From Flagellimonas allohymeniacidonis (GTDB lineage: Bacteria > Bacteroidota > Bacteroidia > Flavobacteriales > Flavobacteriaceae), in the NCBI RefSeq assembly GCF_004296335.1, contig NZ_SGIU01000002.1, positions 1,616,429 to 1,680,428 on the forward strand: a stretch of DNA of 64,000 nucleotides. Direction: 5' to 3'. The notes under the pieces are model-generated. The model ran no database searches. It was given only the letters and a program-made list of their open reading frames with translations, and had not been told where the DNA came from. The first letter of the stretch is position 1, and every line of letters starts with the position of its first letter. Positions 36,088 through 44,204 of this stretch are shown piece by piece. The translations under genes and the position numbers were made by a program.

Positions 36088-36813
36088 TTAGATTAATGGC
36101 AATAAATAAAGATAAAGTACCCCGGAAAGAATGGCCAAACCAAAACTCAACAAGGTGCCAATAAGAACATACTCGGTAAGCTTACGGTTCTTTCCTTTGT
36201 TAAGGTCGCCGAAACGAAAAACGGACTTGGCCGTTATAAGCAAACCGATAGCCGCCCATTGATCCAGAAGGATGAAGCCAAAAACAAAAAGCCGCTCCAA
36301 CATACCAATATAGCGCCCAGCATCTTTTAATGAACCCCCCTCGGCTTCATCGTCTTTTTGAACTTCTTGAATGTAAGGGGCCAATAGCATTCTCATCATA
36401 ATGGCACTTACGAAGGTGACAAAAACCAAGAAGGTTATGAACAGCAAGGTCGGGGTATCAAAGAATTTTTGAAAATCGAATTCCAGTGTTTCATGCAAAT
36501 GGATTACAAAAAATATCACACCTAAATGTAAAAGTTGATCCAGGGTAAACACCCAGCGGTAATTTTTGGCGTTGGTAGTATACAATTTACCCAAATCAAT
36601 TAGGTAGTGGGATACGATGATTATGGGCACCGCCCATAGATTCTTAAACCCTAAAAGCAACAACAGTGCAATGATGTGCACTCCCATATGATAGTACAAG
36701 TATTTGGAACGAATTTTAGTTTGAAGTTTATGTTGTACCCAAGTATCAGGATGAAAGACAAAGTCACCAATTAAATGGGCGAGTATCAGTTGGATGGCAA
36801 AAGCGGAAATCAT
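36088..36813 (-). CDS. DUF3307 membrane protein
   Basis: 241 residues with about six membrane spans and conserved His residues in the first part (LAHLIGDFVFHPDTWVQHK, YYHMGVHIIALLLL, IIVSHYLIDLGKLYTT). This is the DUF3307 pattern; in known genomes the family sits beside SatD. It overlaps the satD gene by 4 bases (ATGA), so it is translated together with SatD. Function unknown; the conserved His/Asp positions in the membrane suggest metal or phosphate handling but nothing more can be said. Confidence 0.88.
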   Translation of the reverse strand: MISAFAIQLILAHLIGDFVFHPDTWVQHKLQTKIRSKYLYYHMGVHIIALLLLLGFKNLWAVPIIIVSHYLIDLGKLYTTNAKNYRWVFTLDQLLHLGVIFFVIHLHETLEFDFQKFFDTPTLLFITFLVFVTFVSAIMMRMLLAPYIQEVQKDDEAEGGSLKDAGRYIGMLERLFVFGFILLDQWAAIGLLITAKSVFRFGDLNKGKNRKLTEYVLIGTLLSFGLAILSGVLYLYLLPLI

Positions 36814-37409
36814 AGGTTTTGTATTTCGTTTTGGTACGTGGATATCATTTTTTGAACTTCTTCAAATCCGGCCCTATTGAGCTCTTCGCTGATGTTTCCC
36901 TGTGATTTGCCCAAAAGGGCTGCCAGTTCACTTTGCTTCAGGTCAGGGTTTTCCATAGCTGTTTTTACCGTTTTTGCTATGGCAGGGGACCAATGGTCCA
37001 GGGTCAATAGTGCAAGTTCAATGAGAAGGTTAATGCGTTGGTCAAATTCTGTGTTGGTTGATTTTAGGGCGAGATTCTTCTTTTTTAACCTTTCGAAGCA
37101 TTCCCCGGAATGAATGAAGGCCGTACCATTGGATTCGGTAATTTTTTCTGAAGTATACGTCTTGTCACCTAATCCAATTGCAATTCGCACATCAATATTT
37201 TTGCTCTGTTTTATAGCCGCTTTGATGTGGATAGCTGCCTGTAGGGCTTTTGAGGGAGTGGTCTCCAATTGAAAGCTGTCCCCTCTGTAAATTTCCCAGT
37301 CTTGGGGTTCCTTTCCATATTGATTGAGCCCTTCCTTTAAGGCAATCAGCCAGTTAGGGGATTTATCTTCCCGGGAGTTTATGATATCTCCTGTTAGTAC
37401 GGCAATCAT
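36810..37409 (-). CDS. SatD family regulator with C-terminal helix-turn-helix
   Basis: 199 residues. The C-terminal helix-turn-helix lies at about 158-180 (KQSELAALLGKSQGNISEEL). The first 110 residues (AVLTGDIINSRED, EIYRGDSFQLE, IDVRIAIGLGDK, SNGTAFIHSGECFERLK) match the SatD family and, by eye, the order of motifs of class III cyclase domains without clear catalytic residues. SatD was named in the acid-inducible sat operon of Streptococcus mutans. It is followed by DUF3307 with a 4-base overlap. Four operator-like palindromes with 28-bp period start 14 bases before the ATG, so autoregulation is very likely. Confidence 0.88.
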   Translation of the reverse strand: MIAVLTGDIINSREDKSPNWLIALKEGLNQYGKEPQDWEIYRGDSFQLETTPSKALQAAIHIKAAIKQSKNIDVRIAIGLGDKTYTSEKITESNGTAFIHSGECFERLKKKNLALKSTNTEFDQRINLLIELALLTLDHWSPAIAKTVKTAMENPDLKQSELAALLGKSQGNISEELNRAGFEEVQKMISTYQNEIQNL

Positions 37410-37422
37410 AGAGTTCTATTAA

Positions 37423-37526
37423 AATCTGTATAAGAACAGATAGTAAGAATTATATGCTAATTAGCAGATAAATCAAAATATCTGTATAAAAACAGATAAT
37501 CAAAAATATATGTAAAAACGCAGATA
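37423..37526. repeat. Array of four palindromic operators, exact 28-bp period, before satD
   Basis: Four 20-base units start at 37423, 37451, 37479 and 37507. Consensus TATcTGy-N6-rCAGATA: unit 3 is TATCTGTATAAAAACAGATA, unit 1 differs at its first base and two inner ones, units 2 and 4 have TATATG on the left. Eight-base A/T-rich spacers lie between. A minus-strand -7 box TATTTTTG (37508-37501) sits between units 3 and 4, so a bound regulator would cover the promoter. Too short-armed and too near a regulator gene to be CRISPR or a plasmid origin. Confidence 0.85.
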
Positions 37527-37610
37527 ATCAAATAATATTTTGCCTTTTGGTTAACCAGAAGTAACAGGTACAACCGCAGATGTACCTGTTCTTAAGGTTT
37601 TAAGAAAGGT

Positions 37611-38432
37611 TTACAGGCTATTGGGAACTTTTTCCCGAAGGTCCGGAATTAAATTTCCATTGACCCAGCTCAACAAACGACTCTCGGTTGAGGTTTGCGT
37701 CCATTGCGAAGCCTCATCCAAATTTTGGGCCTGTTCTTTTTTGAAAAGTATTTTTTCGGGTACGCCATTTTCATCATCAGGGAAAACGAAAGTTTCTGCA
37801 TAATAAAAGATCCCTGCCTCTGAAATTTGTGAAAGCTCACCAACTTTAATCAAGTGATTGCCATGGACGAAGAAATAGATACCTCCTCCTTCTTCACCAC
37901 AGGCTTCGGCTTGATAATCAATAAGCAGAATACTATCTAAATGTGGAACGCCCTTGTTGTCCAACACTTTGATTTTAAAGTTGACATTGGACAAAGCTGT
38001 TTTCTGCTCGACGTAATCCCCTTCTTCCACATGCCTCATATTGAGAAAAGAACGTTCTCCCTCCTTCGATATCGCAAAATAATAATCGATACCGTTTAAG
38101 GATTTTTTTTCAAGGGACAGCAGACCTCCAAGAATATAGCCTACTTCCGTATCATACTTCACTTTGTAAAATGGGGAATCAAAACCCTTGTAAGGCCAAG
38201 AAAACTTGGTTTTTTCAATAATCTCTACCCACTCTCCAATTCTCAGCAGTTCGATAACCTCTGATTCTATTCTGGGATCGGATCGCAGTTTCACATTGTT
38301 GCCAAACAGAAAAACCTGTTCACCAGGTTTAAAGTCAGATGCTTCCCAAGAAGAATTTGGGTTCTCTTGGGCAAAGTTCAAATTAAATGTCAATAGGGTG
38401 GTTAGGGCCGCAATCAATAATCGTGTTTTCAT
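37611..38432 (-). CDS. Secreted SH3-domain protein
   Basis: 273 residues from the ATG at 38432 (the frame begins 30 bases earlier). A signal peptide (MKTRLLIAALTTLLTFNLNFAQ) precedes a bacterial SH3-like domain at about 35-110: GEQVFLFGNNVKLRSDPRIESEV, GEWVEIIEKT, YKVKYDTEVGYILGGLL. The second part (about 120-270) is beta-rich, with ILLIDYQAEACGEEGGGIYFFVHG, and is not recognised. It may bind cell wall or other proteins outside the membrane. It lies alone between the SatD operators and a VOC gene. Confidence 0.75.
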   Translation of the reverse strand: MKTRLLIAALTTLLTFNLNFAQENPNSSWEASDFKPGEQVFLFGNNVKLRSDPRIESEVIELLRIGEWVEIIEKTKFSWPYKGFDSPFYKVKYDTEVGYILGGLLSLEKKSLNGIDYYFAISKEGERSFLNMRHVEEGDYVEQKTALSNVNFKIKVLDNKGVPHLDSILLIDYQAEACGEEGGGIYFFVHGNHLIKVGELSQISEAGIFYYAETFVFPDDENGVPEKILFKKEQAQNLDEASQWTQTSTESRLLSWVNGNLIPDLREKVPNSL

Positions 38433-38520
38433 TTTTATCGTATTAAGATTAAGACAGCCCAATATGGGTGTTAACTTATATACGGCATTAAATGTTAAAA
38501 TGGTTGGTTTATCTTAAAAT

Positions 38521-38907
38521 TTAGGGAGACTCCTTCAACCGCCAAGGGGGATTTAAACGGTTCTCACCGGCATAAAACAGGATTATTTGGTTCCCGTTCG
38601 GATCCTTTAACCTTGCCTCGCGCCAGAGCCAGGGGCGGTCTTCGGGCATTTCATCAAATGAAATTCCCTGAGTCACCAGCTCTTGCACTTTGTCATCAAG
38701 TTGTGTACATTCAAAGTATACCATGACGCCATTACCTTGCGGTAGGTCCTCGACCAAATGAATTGAAAAGGTACTACCCCCCTCAGGACAGGCAAAGCGA
38801 GCATAACGTGGGCTGGCCTTTACAATCAACTGCAATCCTAAAGTTTGATAGAACGTAATACTCTTCTCTAAGTCCAATGCAGGTACAGTAATTTGATTTA
38901 GATTCAT
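38521..38907 (-). CDS. VOC (glyoxalase/bleomycin resistance-type) protein
   Basis: 128 residues of a single VOC domain, one beta-alpha-beta-beta-beta pair repeated: MNLNQITVPALDLEKSITFYQTLGL at the start, and LKDPNGNQIILFYAGE with the final metal-ligand Glu near the end. The first His of the usual metal set is replaced (ITVPAL has no His), so it may not hold a metal. No substrate can be given. It is monocistronic; a 16-base perfect palindrome lies 22 bases upstream. Confidence 0.88.
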   Translation of the reverse strand: MNLNQITVPALDLEKSITFYQTLGLQLIVKASPRYARFACPEGGSTFSIHLVEDLPQGNGVMVYFECTQLDDKVQELVTQGISFDEMPEDRPWLWREARLKDPNGNQIILFYAGENRLNPPWRLKESP

Positions 38908-38928
38908 TAGTCAATTTTTAGGTCAAGG

Positions 38929-38944
38929 AATTCAAGCTTGAATT
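38929..38944. repeat. Perfect 16-base palindrome upstream of the VOC gene
   Basis: AATTCAAGCTTGAATT is a perfect palindrome in the 177-base gap before the VOC gene, 22 bases from its ATG. It may be an operator; no second copy was noticed. Confidence 0.4.
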
Positions 38945-39033
38945 AAAGGAATTTGCCAAGATTTATTTCTAAACGAAGTTATGCTTTTTCATAGCTTCCA
39001 ATGAATTGGGTAGTTACGAATTAATACAAAAGA

Positions 39034-39065
39034 AAAAAGCCACACCCATGGCTGGTGTGGCTTTT
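39034..39065 (-). terminator. Terminator after the Spy-like gene
   Basis: AAAAGCCACACC-CATGGCT-GGTGTGGCTTTT: long perfect stem with flanking A/T runs, 20 bases past the stop of the leftward Spy-like gene. Confidence 0.88.
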
Positions 39066-39084
39066 AAAAAATCAACAAAAAACA

Positions 39085-39528
39085 CTATCCTCTTCTACCT
39101 TCCTTCTGCATTCTCTTTTTGCCGTTCATAGCTCTTTTTAACCTTAATTTTTTCCAAGTTTGGTACTGATCTTCGTTCAATACCTCCTTCATTTTTTGTT
39201 GATGCGCAATTTGATGGTCCAAAAGATTATTTTCCATTTCAAATCGCTCATCCGAAGTGGGCTTTGTCCATTCTCCACTTTCTTTTTTTGCTTTCACCGC
39301 TTCGCGCTTTGATTTGCGAAGTTCGACTTCTTCCAAACTAATTTCCATGACCTTTTTTTGTTGGTCTTCTGTTAGGTCCAAGGCCAAGGTTAATTTCTTG
39401 GTGTGCAAGGTGGCCAATTGCTCGGCAGACATGTCTGCCTTTAAACTTCTGTGATGGTGGGGTCCTGGGTGTTGTGCAAACAACGTAAATGTGGACAATA
39501 CCATAGCTAATACTACAAACTGTTTCAT
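39085..39528 (-). CDS. Spy/CpxP-like periplasmic protein (DUF4890 type)
   Basis: 147 residues: signal peptide (MKQFVVLAMVLSTFTLFAQ), a His-rich start of the mature protein (HPGPHHHRS), then three charged helices with LTXXQ-like motifs (LDLTEDQQKKVMEISLEEVE, LNEDQYQTWKKLR) and a basic tail. Proteins of this shape act as periplasmic chaperones or metal sensors in other bacteria (Spy, CpxP, CnrX). The His cluster could bind metal. It has its own terminator. The start follows GTTTAAACAT with no Shine-Dalgarno. Confidence 0.8.
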   Translation of the reverse strand: MKQFVVLAMVLSTFTLFAQHPGPHHHRSLKADMSAEQLATLHTKKLTLALDLTEDQQKKVMEISLEEVELRKSKREAVKAKKESGEWTKPTSDERFEMENNLLDHQIAHQQKMKEVLNEDQYQTWKKLRLKRAMNGKKRMQKEGRRG

Positions 39529-39635
39529 ATGTTTAAACTTTTAATGATTTCCTCCTTTGACCATCGTAGAACCCGATTGGTTTAAAGGAAGACTACAGTT
39601 TGTGAAGTTTTTAACAGTGCAGGGGGATTCGGAGC

Positions 39636-39827
39636 TTATTCTGACAACTTGGCCAAGTCTTCCTTTGAAGTCTTGCCATAGTCAGAATCTTCAGCATAGG
39701 AAGTTTCAGCTAATTCTTGCGATGGAAATTGTTGTTTGTACGCTTCATACTGCTCTAATACGTGGTAAGCCGTGGCAGCAAAAACAAAACAGAAAAAATA
39801 AATGAGGCTCTTAGTTTTGTAGGTCAT
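39636..39827 (-). CDS. Small single-span membrane protein
   Basis: 63 residues: a span near the N-terminus (LIYFFCFVFAATAYHVLEQY) followed by an acidic tail (QELAETSYAEDSDYGKTSKEDLAKLSE). I do not recognise it. The acidic C-terminal part probably faces the periplasm or cytoplasm as a short flexible arm. It lies between the Spy-like gene and the big metalloprotease gene on the same strand. A long imperfect inverted repeat lies just before its ATG (about 39886-39975). Confidence 0.6.
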   Translation of the reverse strand: MTYKTKSLIYFFCFVFAATAYHVLEQYEAYKQQFPSQELAETSYAEDSDYGKTSKEDLAKLSE

Positions 39828-39885
39828 GATTTAGAATTTGGGAATACTAAAGTAGACAAACCAATGAGCAATTGCCATCATATGT

Positions 39886-39976
39886 TGTGAAACGACCTTT
39901 TTTAGATGTAAACCCGACGAAAAGCGAGGTATAATCGACAAAATGCATGGTTTGTCTAAAAAAGGCCGTACTTCAC
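39886..39976. repeat. Imperfect inverted repeat of about 27 bases
   Basis: TGTGAAACGACCTTTTTTAGA (from 39886) is matched on the other strand by TGTGAAGTACGGCCTTTTTTAGAC in outline (39976 back to about 39949), with small gaps; the arms continue into TTTAGA...AAACC. A TAGACAAACC word recurs at 39853. It lies after the metalloprotease stop and before the small membrane protein gene; it could end transcription or be a regulator site. Confidence 0.5.
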
Positions 39977-39998
39977 AAAAAATCTAAAAGAGATATCC

Positions 39999-42500
39999 CT
40001 ATGATTTTGGATTTAATATCAAATCAATTCGTTCCAATACGTCTTGGAGGTGATAGCGACTCATTCGGTCTGATATACGACCCAGACCATTTTGGATATC
40101 ACGTTTCAGATTATTCAGCTCGGCTCTTACCACGGATCTAATATCGGATTGACTCGTATTTACAGGAGTGGATTTTCTGTATCCCCCAAAGTCTGGAAGC
40201 TTCTTTTGATTATCTGCCGTCATCAAATACTCCAATCGGTCTACATACGCTTTCTGAAGATTTCTTCTATAGGTGTCAATGGTTCTCCCGCTTCTGGTTT
40301 CAGACCAGATTCCTCTCCTCAGATCGGTCATCATTTCCAATAGTCCGTATGCCTCATTTCCATTTATGGTCTCATTTTCTATGAGTCGGGCCATTTTGCC
40401 CAAATGCAATATGGTATTAAGGTATCTTTCTTGAACATTTCGAATGCGCTCTACGGAACCGGAATATTCTATTTTATTGAATATGTCCTGCTCAATCAAC
40501 CATTCTGGAGTTTCGAAAAGCTGCTCGTTCATAAATCTCATGCAGTTCTTTTGATGTTCTTTAGCAACATGGGTGTATACTGCTCCATCTTGATCTGCAG
40601 TTTTATGATACTCATATACCCCACCAATATTGTTGGACACATGGCCCATATATCTTCTGAACTGATTGACCACCTGACCATATAGGATTTCAAGGTTATC
40701 GTAGTTCTTTCCTTCCTCAGTGGTCCATTCCATTAAGTTGGGAACAATACGTTTTAGATTTTCGATGCCATAAAGACTAGCCTTAATGGCATTATCCCCT
40801 AAATCCTCGGTTTGCGAACTTGGATCATGAATATCGCCTACTTGTTGGTGCCCGAAACGATACATAGGATCGTTTTCATGAGCGCGAATCCAACTGTTCA
40901 GAATTGGCTTTTCCTCTTCAGCCGTTTTATCCAAAATGGGCTTATAACCCCAACGGATGGCATGCTTGTCATAAATACCAATATCAGGCATAAGGGCGAC
41001 ACCGTCATCACCAGGTTGTGCTACATAATTAAATCGGGCGTAGTCCATAATTGCAGGAGCCGTCCCATACTTTTGTGTAAAGCTGGCCGAGCGCAACGAA
41101 TCTACTGGATAAGCAACACTACTTCCCATGTTATGTGGAAGTCCGAGTGTGTGCCCCACCTCATGTGCTGAAACAAAACGTATCAGTCTTCCCATGGTTT
41201 TATCCTTGAATTCAACACCTCTGGCATCAGGATTTATAGCAGCAGTCTGTACAAAGAACCAATTACGGAGCAACGTCATAACGTTATGGTACCAGTTGAT
41301 ATCAGACTCCAAGATTTCACCGCTACGGGGATCGCTCACGTGTGGGCCATTTGCGTTGGGTATTGGGGACGCCAAGTAACGAACAACAGAATATCGAACA
41401 TCTTCAGGTGACCATTCGGGATCTTCGTCCTTACTTGGGGGGTCTTTTGCGATAATGGCATTTTTGAAACCGGCTCCCTCAAACGCTACCTGCCAGTCTT
41501 CAATACCTTGCTTTATATAAGGTACCCATTTTTTGGGTGTGGCCCTATCAATGTAATACACAATGGGTTTTTTAGGTTCAACCAATTCTCCGGCCTTATA
41601 CTTGGCAATATCTTCTTCCTTCACTTCCAACCGCCATCTATCTAGATAGCGAATGGTTCTACTTTCTTGTGCTTCCAATCCGTAATCGACCTGACCTCTT
41701 GCAAACCACCCGACCCTTTCGTCAAAGTATCTTCTTTTCATAGGTTCTGCCGGTAAAAGAATCATGGAGTTATTGATCTCCACAGAGATGGAGGCCATAC
41801 TCTGATTACTGGGCGGTTCTTTGGCCAGATAGGTTTTTACACTTCGTGCTTCAATATTGAGAGGATAGCTTTTTAGGGATTCAATAAAACTACGGTCCGA
41901 ATCCAAACGACTTACCTTATATCGTTTCCGAAAACGGTCTGGCATTCCAATCGCATTGACATCCTTGGTAAACATAGGACCTACTTCAATGACCGTTGCA
42001 GGGTTCAGGGAATCCTTTTTATTGAAGGCCTTGATGTCAAATGCAAAAAGAACCGGCTCAAAGTTAGAGTTTACCACTGCTTCATGAACGGGAAGGGAAT
42101 CCGCAGCCACATTGCCATAGGAAACCACTCGAAGCAAAACTTTTTTCGGCTTTTTCTCCCATCGCAACACTTGGGTGTTAATTTTTCCTCCACCAAATCC
42201 TATTCCTGTAGCGGTTTTAGAGATTCGACTCACCATCAACATTTCACGGTTAAAAAGCGAATCGGGTATTTCGTAATAATGTTTGTCGTCAACTTTGTGC
42301 ACATGAAAAAGGCCTTCATCGGTTTTGGCCTCCTTTGTAATCACCTTATCATAAGGTTTGATACCATTCTTTTTTGATTTGGCATCACTTTTTTGTTCGG
42401 TAGGTTTCTTTTTCTTTTTGAAAAGTTGCGCCTCGGCAGTTTGAAAAGAAATTAAGGCAAAGGCTAAAAAAAGAACTTTTGGAAGTAGTTTTTGGATCAT
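39999..42500 (-). CDS. DUF5117/DUF5118 zinc metalloprotease
   Basis: 833 residues: signal peptide (about 1-24, ends AEA), an N-terminal DUF5118 region (GIKPYDKVITKEAKTDEGLFHVH), DUF5117 with its LPAEPMKRRYFDERVGWF motif, and a metzincin-like catalytic core HEVGHTLGLPHNMGSS with zinc ligands His446, His450 and His456 and catalytic Glu447. The C-terminal part is all helical. These large secreted or periplasmic peptidases are common in Bacteroidota; their natural substrates are not known. It is monocistronic. Its stop precedes an imperfect inverted repeat. Confidence 0.95.
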   Translation of the reverse strand: MIQKLLPKVLFLAFALISFQTAEAQLFKKKKKPTEQKSDAKSKKNGIKPYDKVITKEAKTDEGLFHVHKVDDKHYYEIPDSLFNREMLMVSRISKTATGIGFGGGKINTQVLRWEKKPKKVLLRVVSYGNVAADSLPVHEAVVNSNFEPVLFAFDIKAFNKKDSLNPATVIEVGPMFTKDVNAIGMPDRFRKRYKVSRLDSDRSFIESLKSYPLNIEARSVKTYLAKEPPSNQSMASISVEINNSMILLPAEPMKRRYFDERVGWFARGQVDYGLEAQESRTIRYLDRWRLEVKEEDIAKYKAGELVEPKKPIVYYIDRATPKKWVPYIKQGIEDWQVAFEGAGFKNAIIAKDPPSKDEDPEWSPEDVRYSVVRYLASPIPNANGPHVSDPRSGEILESDINWYHNVMTLLRNWFFVQTAAINPDARGVEFKDKTMGRLIRFVSAHEVGHTLGLPHNMGSSVAYPVDSLRSASFTQKYGTAPAIMDYARFNYVAQPGDDGVALMPDIGIYDKHAIRWGYKPILDKTAEEEKPILNSWIRAHENDPMYRFGHQQVGDIHDPSSQTEDLGDNAIKASLYGIENLKRIVPNLMEWTTEEGKNYDNLEILYGQVVNQFRRYMGHVSNNIGGVYEYHKTADQDGAVYTHVAKEHQKNCMRFMNEQLFETPEWLIEQDIFNKIEYSGSVERIRNVQERYLNTILHLGKMARLIENETINGNEAYGLLEMMTDLRRGIWSETRSGRTIDTYRRNLQKAYVDRLEYLMTADNQKKLPDFGGYRKSTPVNTSQSDIRSVVRAELNNLKRDIQNGLGRISDRMSRYHLQDVLERIDLILNPKS

Positions 42501-42767
42501 TTTGATATCAGTTTGCTGTTTTGCGGTCGTTAAAGAACTTAAAAAACACGAAAACAGACTGTTAAATAATTATTAACTCTGATTTTTTTTGCAACCTATG
42601 CCAACCTTTGGGAGTATTGCATTTTACTGGTGGTTTCCGTTGAAACCCCACCTATAGTTGGGCTGAGAGAGGATGGGTTTTTTGTGAAAAATTCCAAAAA
42701 GCTGTAACAATTTAAAATTGTGGTAGTCTTATAAGCATACATCATCAATCAAAAAATTCAATCAAAA

Positions 42768-43502
42768 ATGAACAAGTTATTATTAATTTACGGTTGCGCA
42801 CTTTTAACAGGATCGGCCGTAGCAGAAGACCAACAAAGTACGGGATCAGCGACCGCTGATAAAAACCAAACGACAACCACCGGTACATTTGAGAACAACG
42901 TTACAGTATTGAACATCAATGCTGAGGTAGAAGGAATGGTAAACACGTATTTCGTGACCGCAGAATCCTTCGAATTAAATTTAAACGAAATAGAGTTCAT
43001 CGAGGATGACACTGAAGTTGAATTGGGATTTGATACCTCTGAGTATCTTCCTGAAGGCTTCGACCCTTATGAGACTTATTTTGATTTGAATTCCATTATA
43101 TACCTTGAAAGTGAAGTAGAATTTGACCTTGGCTTTGACTCCTCGGACTATTTGCCAACAAATTTTGATCCCTACAACGAGGTATTGGATGTACATTCAA
43201 TCAACTATGTTGAAGAAGAGGACTTAGATCTAGGTTTTGACACCAAGAACTACTTGCCTGAAGGATTTTCTCCTTACGAAGCATATATCGATTTAAATAA
43301 TATACCCTACATAGAAGAAACTGAAGTGGATTTGGGCATGGGTCTGGACAGCTGGTACAGCCTTCCCGAAGGATTTGATCCTTACACCGATGTGTTGGGA
43401 GTCGCTTCCATCAACTATGTAGAAAACGAGGACATGGAGTTGGGTTTTGATACCGCTTCATACCTCCCAGAAGATTTTGACCCTTACTTAGGGGCAAAGT
43501 AG
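42768..43502 (+). CDS. Secreted protein with five LGFDTxxYLPEgFDPY repeats
   Basis: 244 residues: signal peptide (MNKLLLIYGCALLTGSAVA), a Thr/Gln/Ala-rich linker (about 20-42) and then five copies of a 34-36-residue unit. Core motifs lie at 86-101, 121-136, 155-170, 189-206 and 225-240: LGFDTsxYLPEgFDPY, with a I-x-Y/F-I/V/L-E acidic lead-in (SINYVEEEDLD). The fourth core is altered (LGMGLDSWYSLPEGFDPY). The pattern of alternating acidic and aromatic residues suggests an extracellular repeat, possibly calcium-binding or a scaffold. I know no name for it. A paralogue with two copies follows, and both genes have similar 3' ends. Confidence 0.75.
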   Translation: MNKLLLIYGCALLTGSAVAEDQQSTGSATADKNQTTTTGTFENNVTVLNINAEVEGMVNTYFVTAESFELNLNEIEFIEDDTEVELGFDTSEYLPEGFDPYETYFDLNSIIYLESEVEFDLGFDSSDYLPTNFDPYNEVLDVHSINYVEEEDLDLGFDTKNYLPEGFSPYEAYIDLNNIPYIEETEVDLGMGLDSWYSLPEGFDPYTDVLGVASINYVENEDMELGFDTASYLPEDFDPYLGAK

Positions 43503-43550
43503 TAGGATGTTTTAGATTTCATTTTACAATTTTTGAGTTAGTTAGTCATG

Positions 43551-43576
43551 AAAGGCCCTCCTCTGGAGGGCTTTTT
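43551..43576 (+). terminator. Terminator after the first GFD-repeat gene
   Basis: GCCCTCC-TCT-GGAGGGC followed by TTTTT, 50 bases past the stop. The flanking AAAG leaves one bulged G. Confidence 0.85.
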
Positions 43577-43826
43577 AGTGCCGGTTATTTAGATTTTCAT
43601 TACGCAGGATATCATGGGGGCTTATTAACAAAAAAATAACACTAAAATCGACGAAGTGTAGATGGCAAAAAAAACTCATTTTCCCTGTGAAAGTGGCAAT
43701 TTAAATCAATCCGGGATATCACTTTGGCAATGGGGGATGTGAAATGTTAAAAAGTTCTCTGTGGCCCCTTTTTGGGCGATTCGTTAAGGAAAATCTAATT
43801 GTAATAATCCTTCAAAATAGTGGTTT

Positions 43827-43834
43827 TATCTTTG
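43827..43834 (+). promoter_or_regulatory. -7 box of the second GFD-repeat gene
   Basis: TATCTTTG fits TAnnTTTG, 27 bases before the ATG at 43862. A TTG at 43799-43801 is 25 bases further up, a little long for a -33 element. Confidence 0.5.
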
Positions 43835-43861
43835 TACAAGAAATCAAAAAAACGACAAATA

Positions 43862-44164
43862 ATGGTACGAAAAAATGTAATAATTACAGCACTTGCAATG
43901 ACGTTGATGACGCCATTGGCATGGGCGCAAGGATTAAATAAACCCATAGAGGATTTTGATATCAACACGGTTGAGTTCGTAGAAGATAACCAAGACATTG
44001 AACTTGGTTTTGATACGGCCCAATATCTTCCAGAGAACTTTGATCCCTACAGTGGAATCGTCTCTGTAAAAGCTATCAATTTTATAGACCTATGTGATGA
44101 GGTTGAATTAAATATTGATACTGACGGATATCTACCAGCAGGGTTTGACCCGTATATACAGTAA
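43862..44164 (+). CDS. Secreted protein with two LGFDTxxYLPEgFDPY repeats
   Basis: 100 residues from the ATG at 43862 (a GTG at 43820 opens the frame but precedes the promoter box). Signal peptide MVRKNVIITALAMTLMTPLAWAQ is followed by two units: LGFDTAQYLPENFDPY (48-63) and a diverged LNIDTDGYLPAGFDPY (83-98). It is a shorter paralogue of the gene 360 bases upstream. The two have similar lead-in residues (INTVEFVEDNQDIE) and share the GAGTTAGTTAGT word behind the stop, so duplication is likely. Function unknown. Confidence 0.75.
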   Translation: MVRKNVIITALAMTLMTPLAWAQGLNKPIEDFDINTVEFVEDNQDIELGFDTAQYLPENFDPYSGIVSVKAINFIDLCDEVELNIDTDGYLPAGFDPYIQ

Positions 44165-44204
44165 AGTTAGTTTCTTACTTTTTTATTGAGTTAGTTAGTT
44201 AGTC

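Larger units (their letters stand above)
43503..43861. other. 359-base intergenic region between the two GFD-repeat genes
   Basis: No gene is seen. It holds a GAGTTAGTTAGTCA word (43535-43548) and terminator for the first gene, then about 250 A/T-rich bases without clear structure, then the promoter of the second gene. The GAGTTAGTTAGTCA word is repeated after the second gene. Confidence 0.6.

Noticed and set aside
37423..37526. 28-bp-period repeats as a CRISPR array
   Set aside because: Units are palindromic, vary among copies and spacers are only 8 bases; no cas genes. An operator array fits better.
37423..37526. 28-bp-period repeats as plasmid or chromosomal origin iterons
   Set aside because: No rep or dnaA gene or DnaA boxes nearby; the HTH-bearing satD follows directly.
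42655..42680. GGCTGAGAGAGG as part of a TPP riboswitch
   Set aside because: Only the CTGAGA word fits; the second conserved block (ACCTGAT...) and a thiamine gene are missing.
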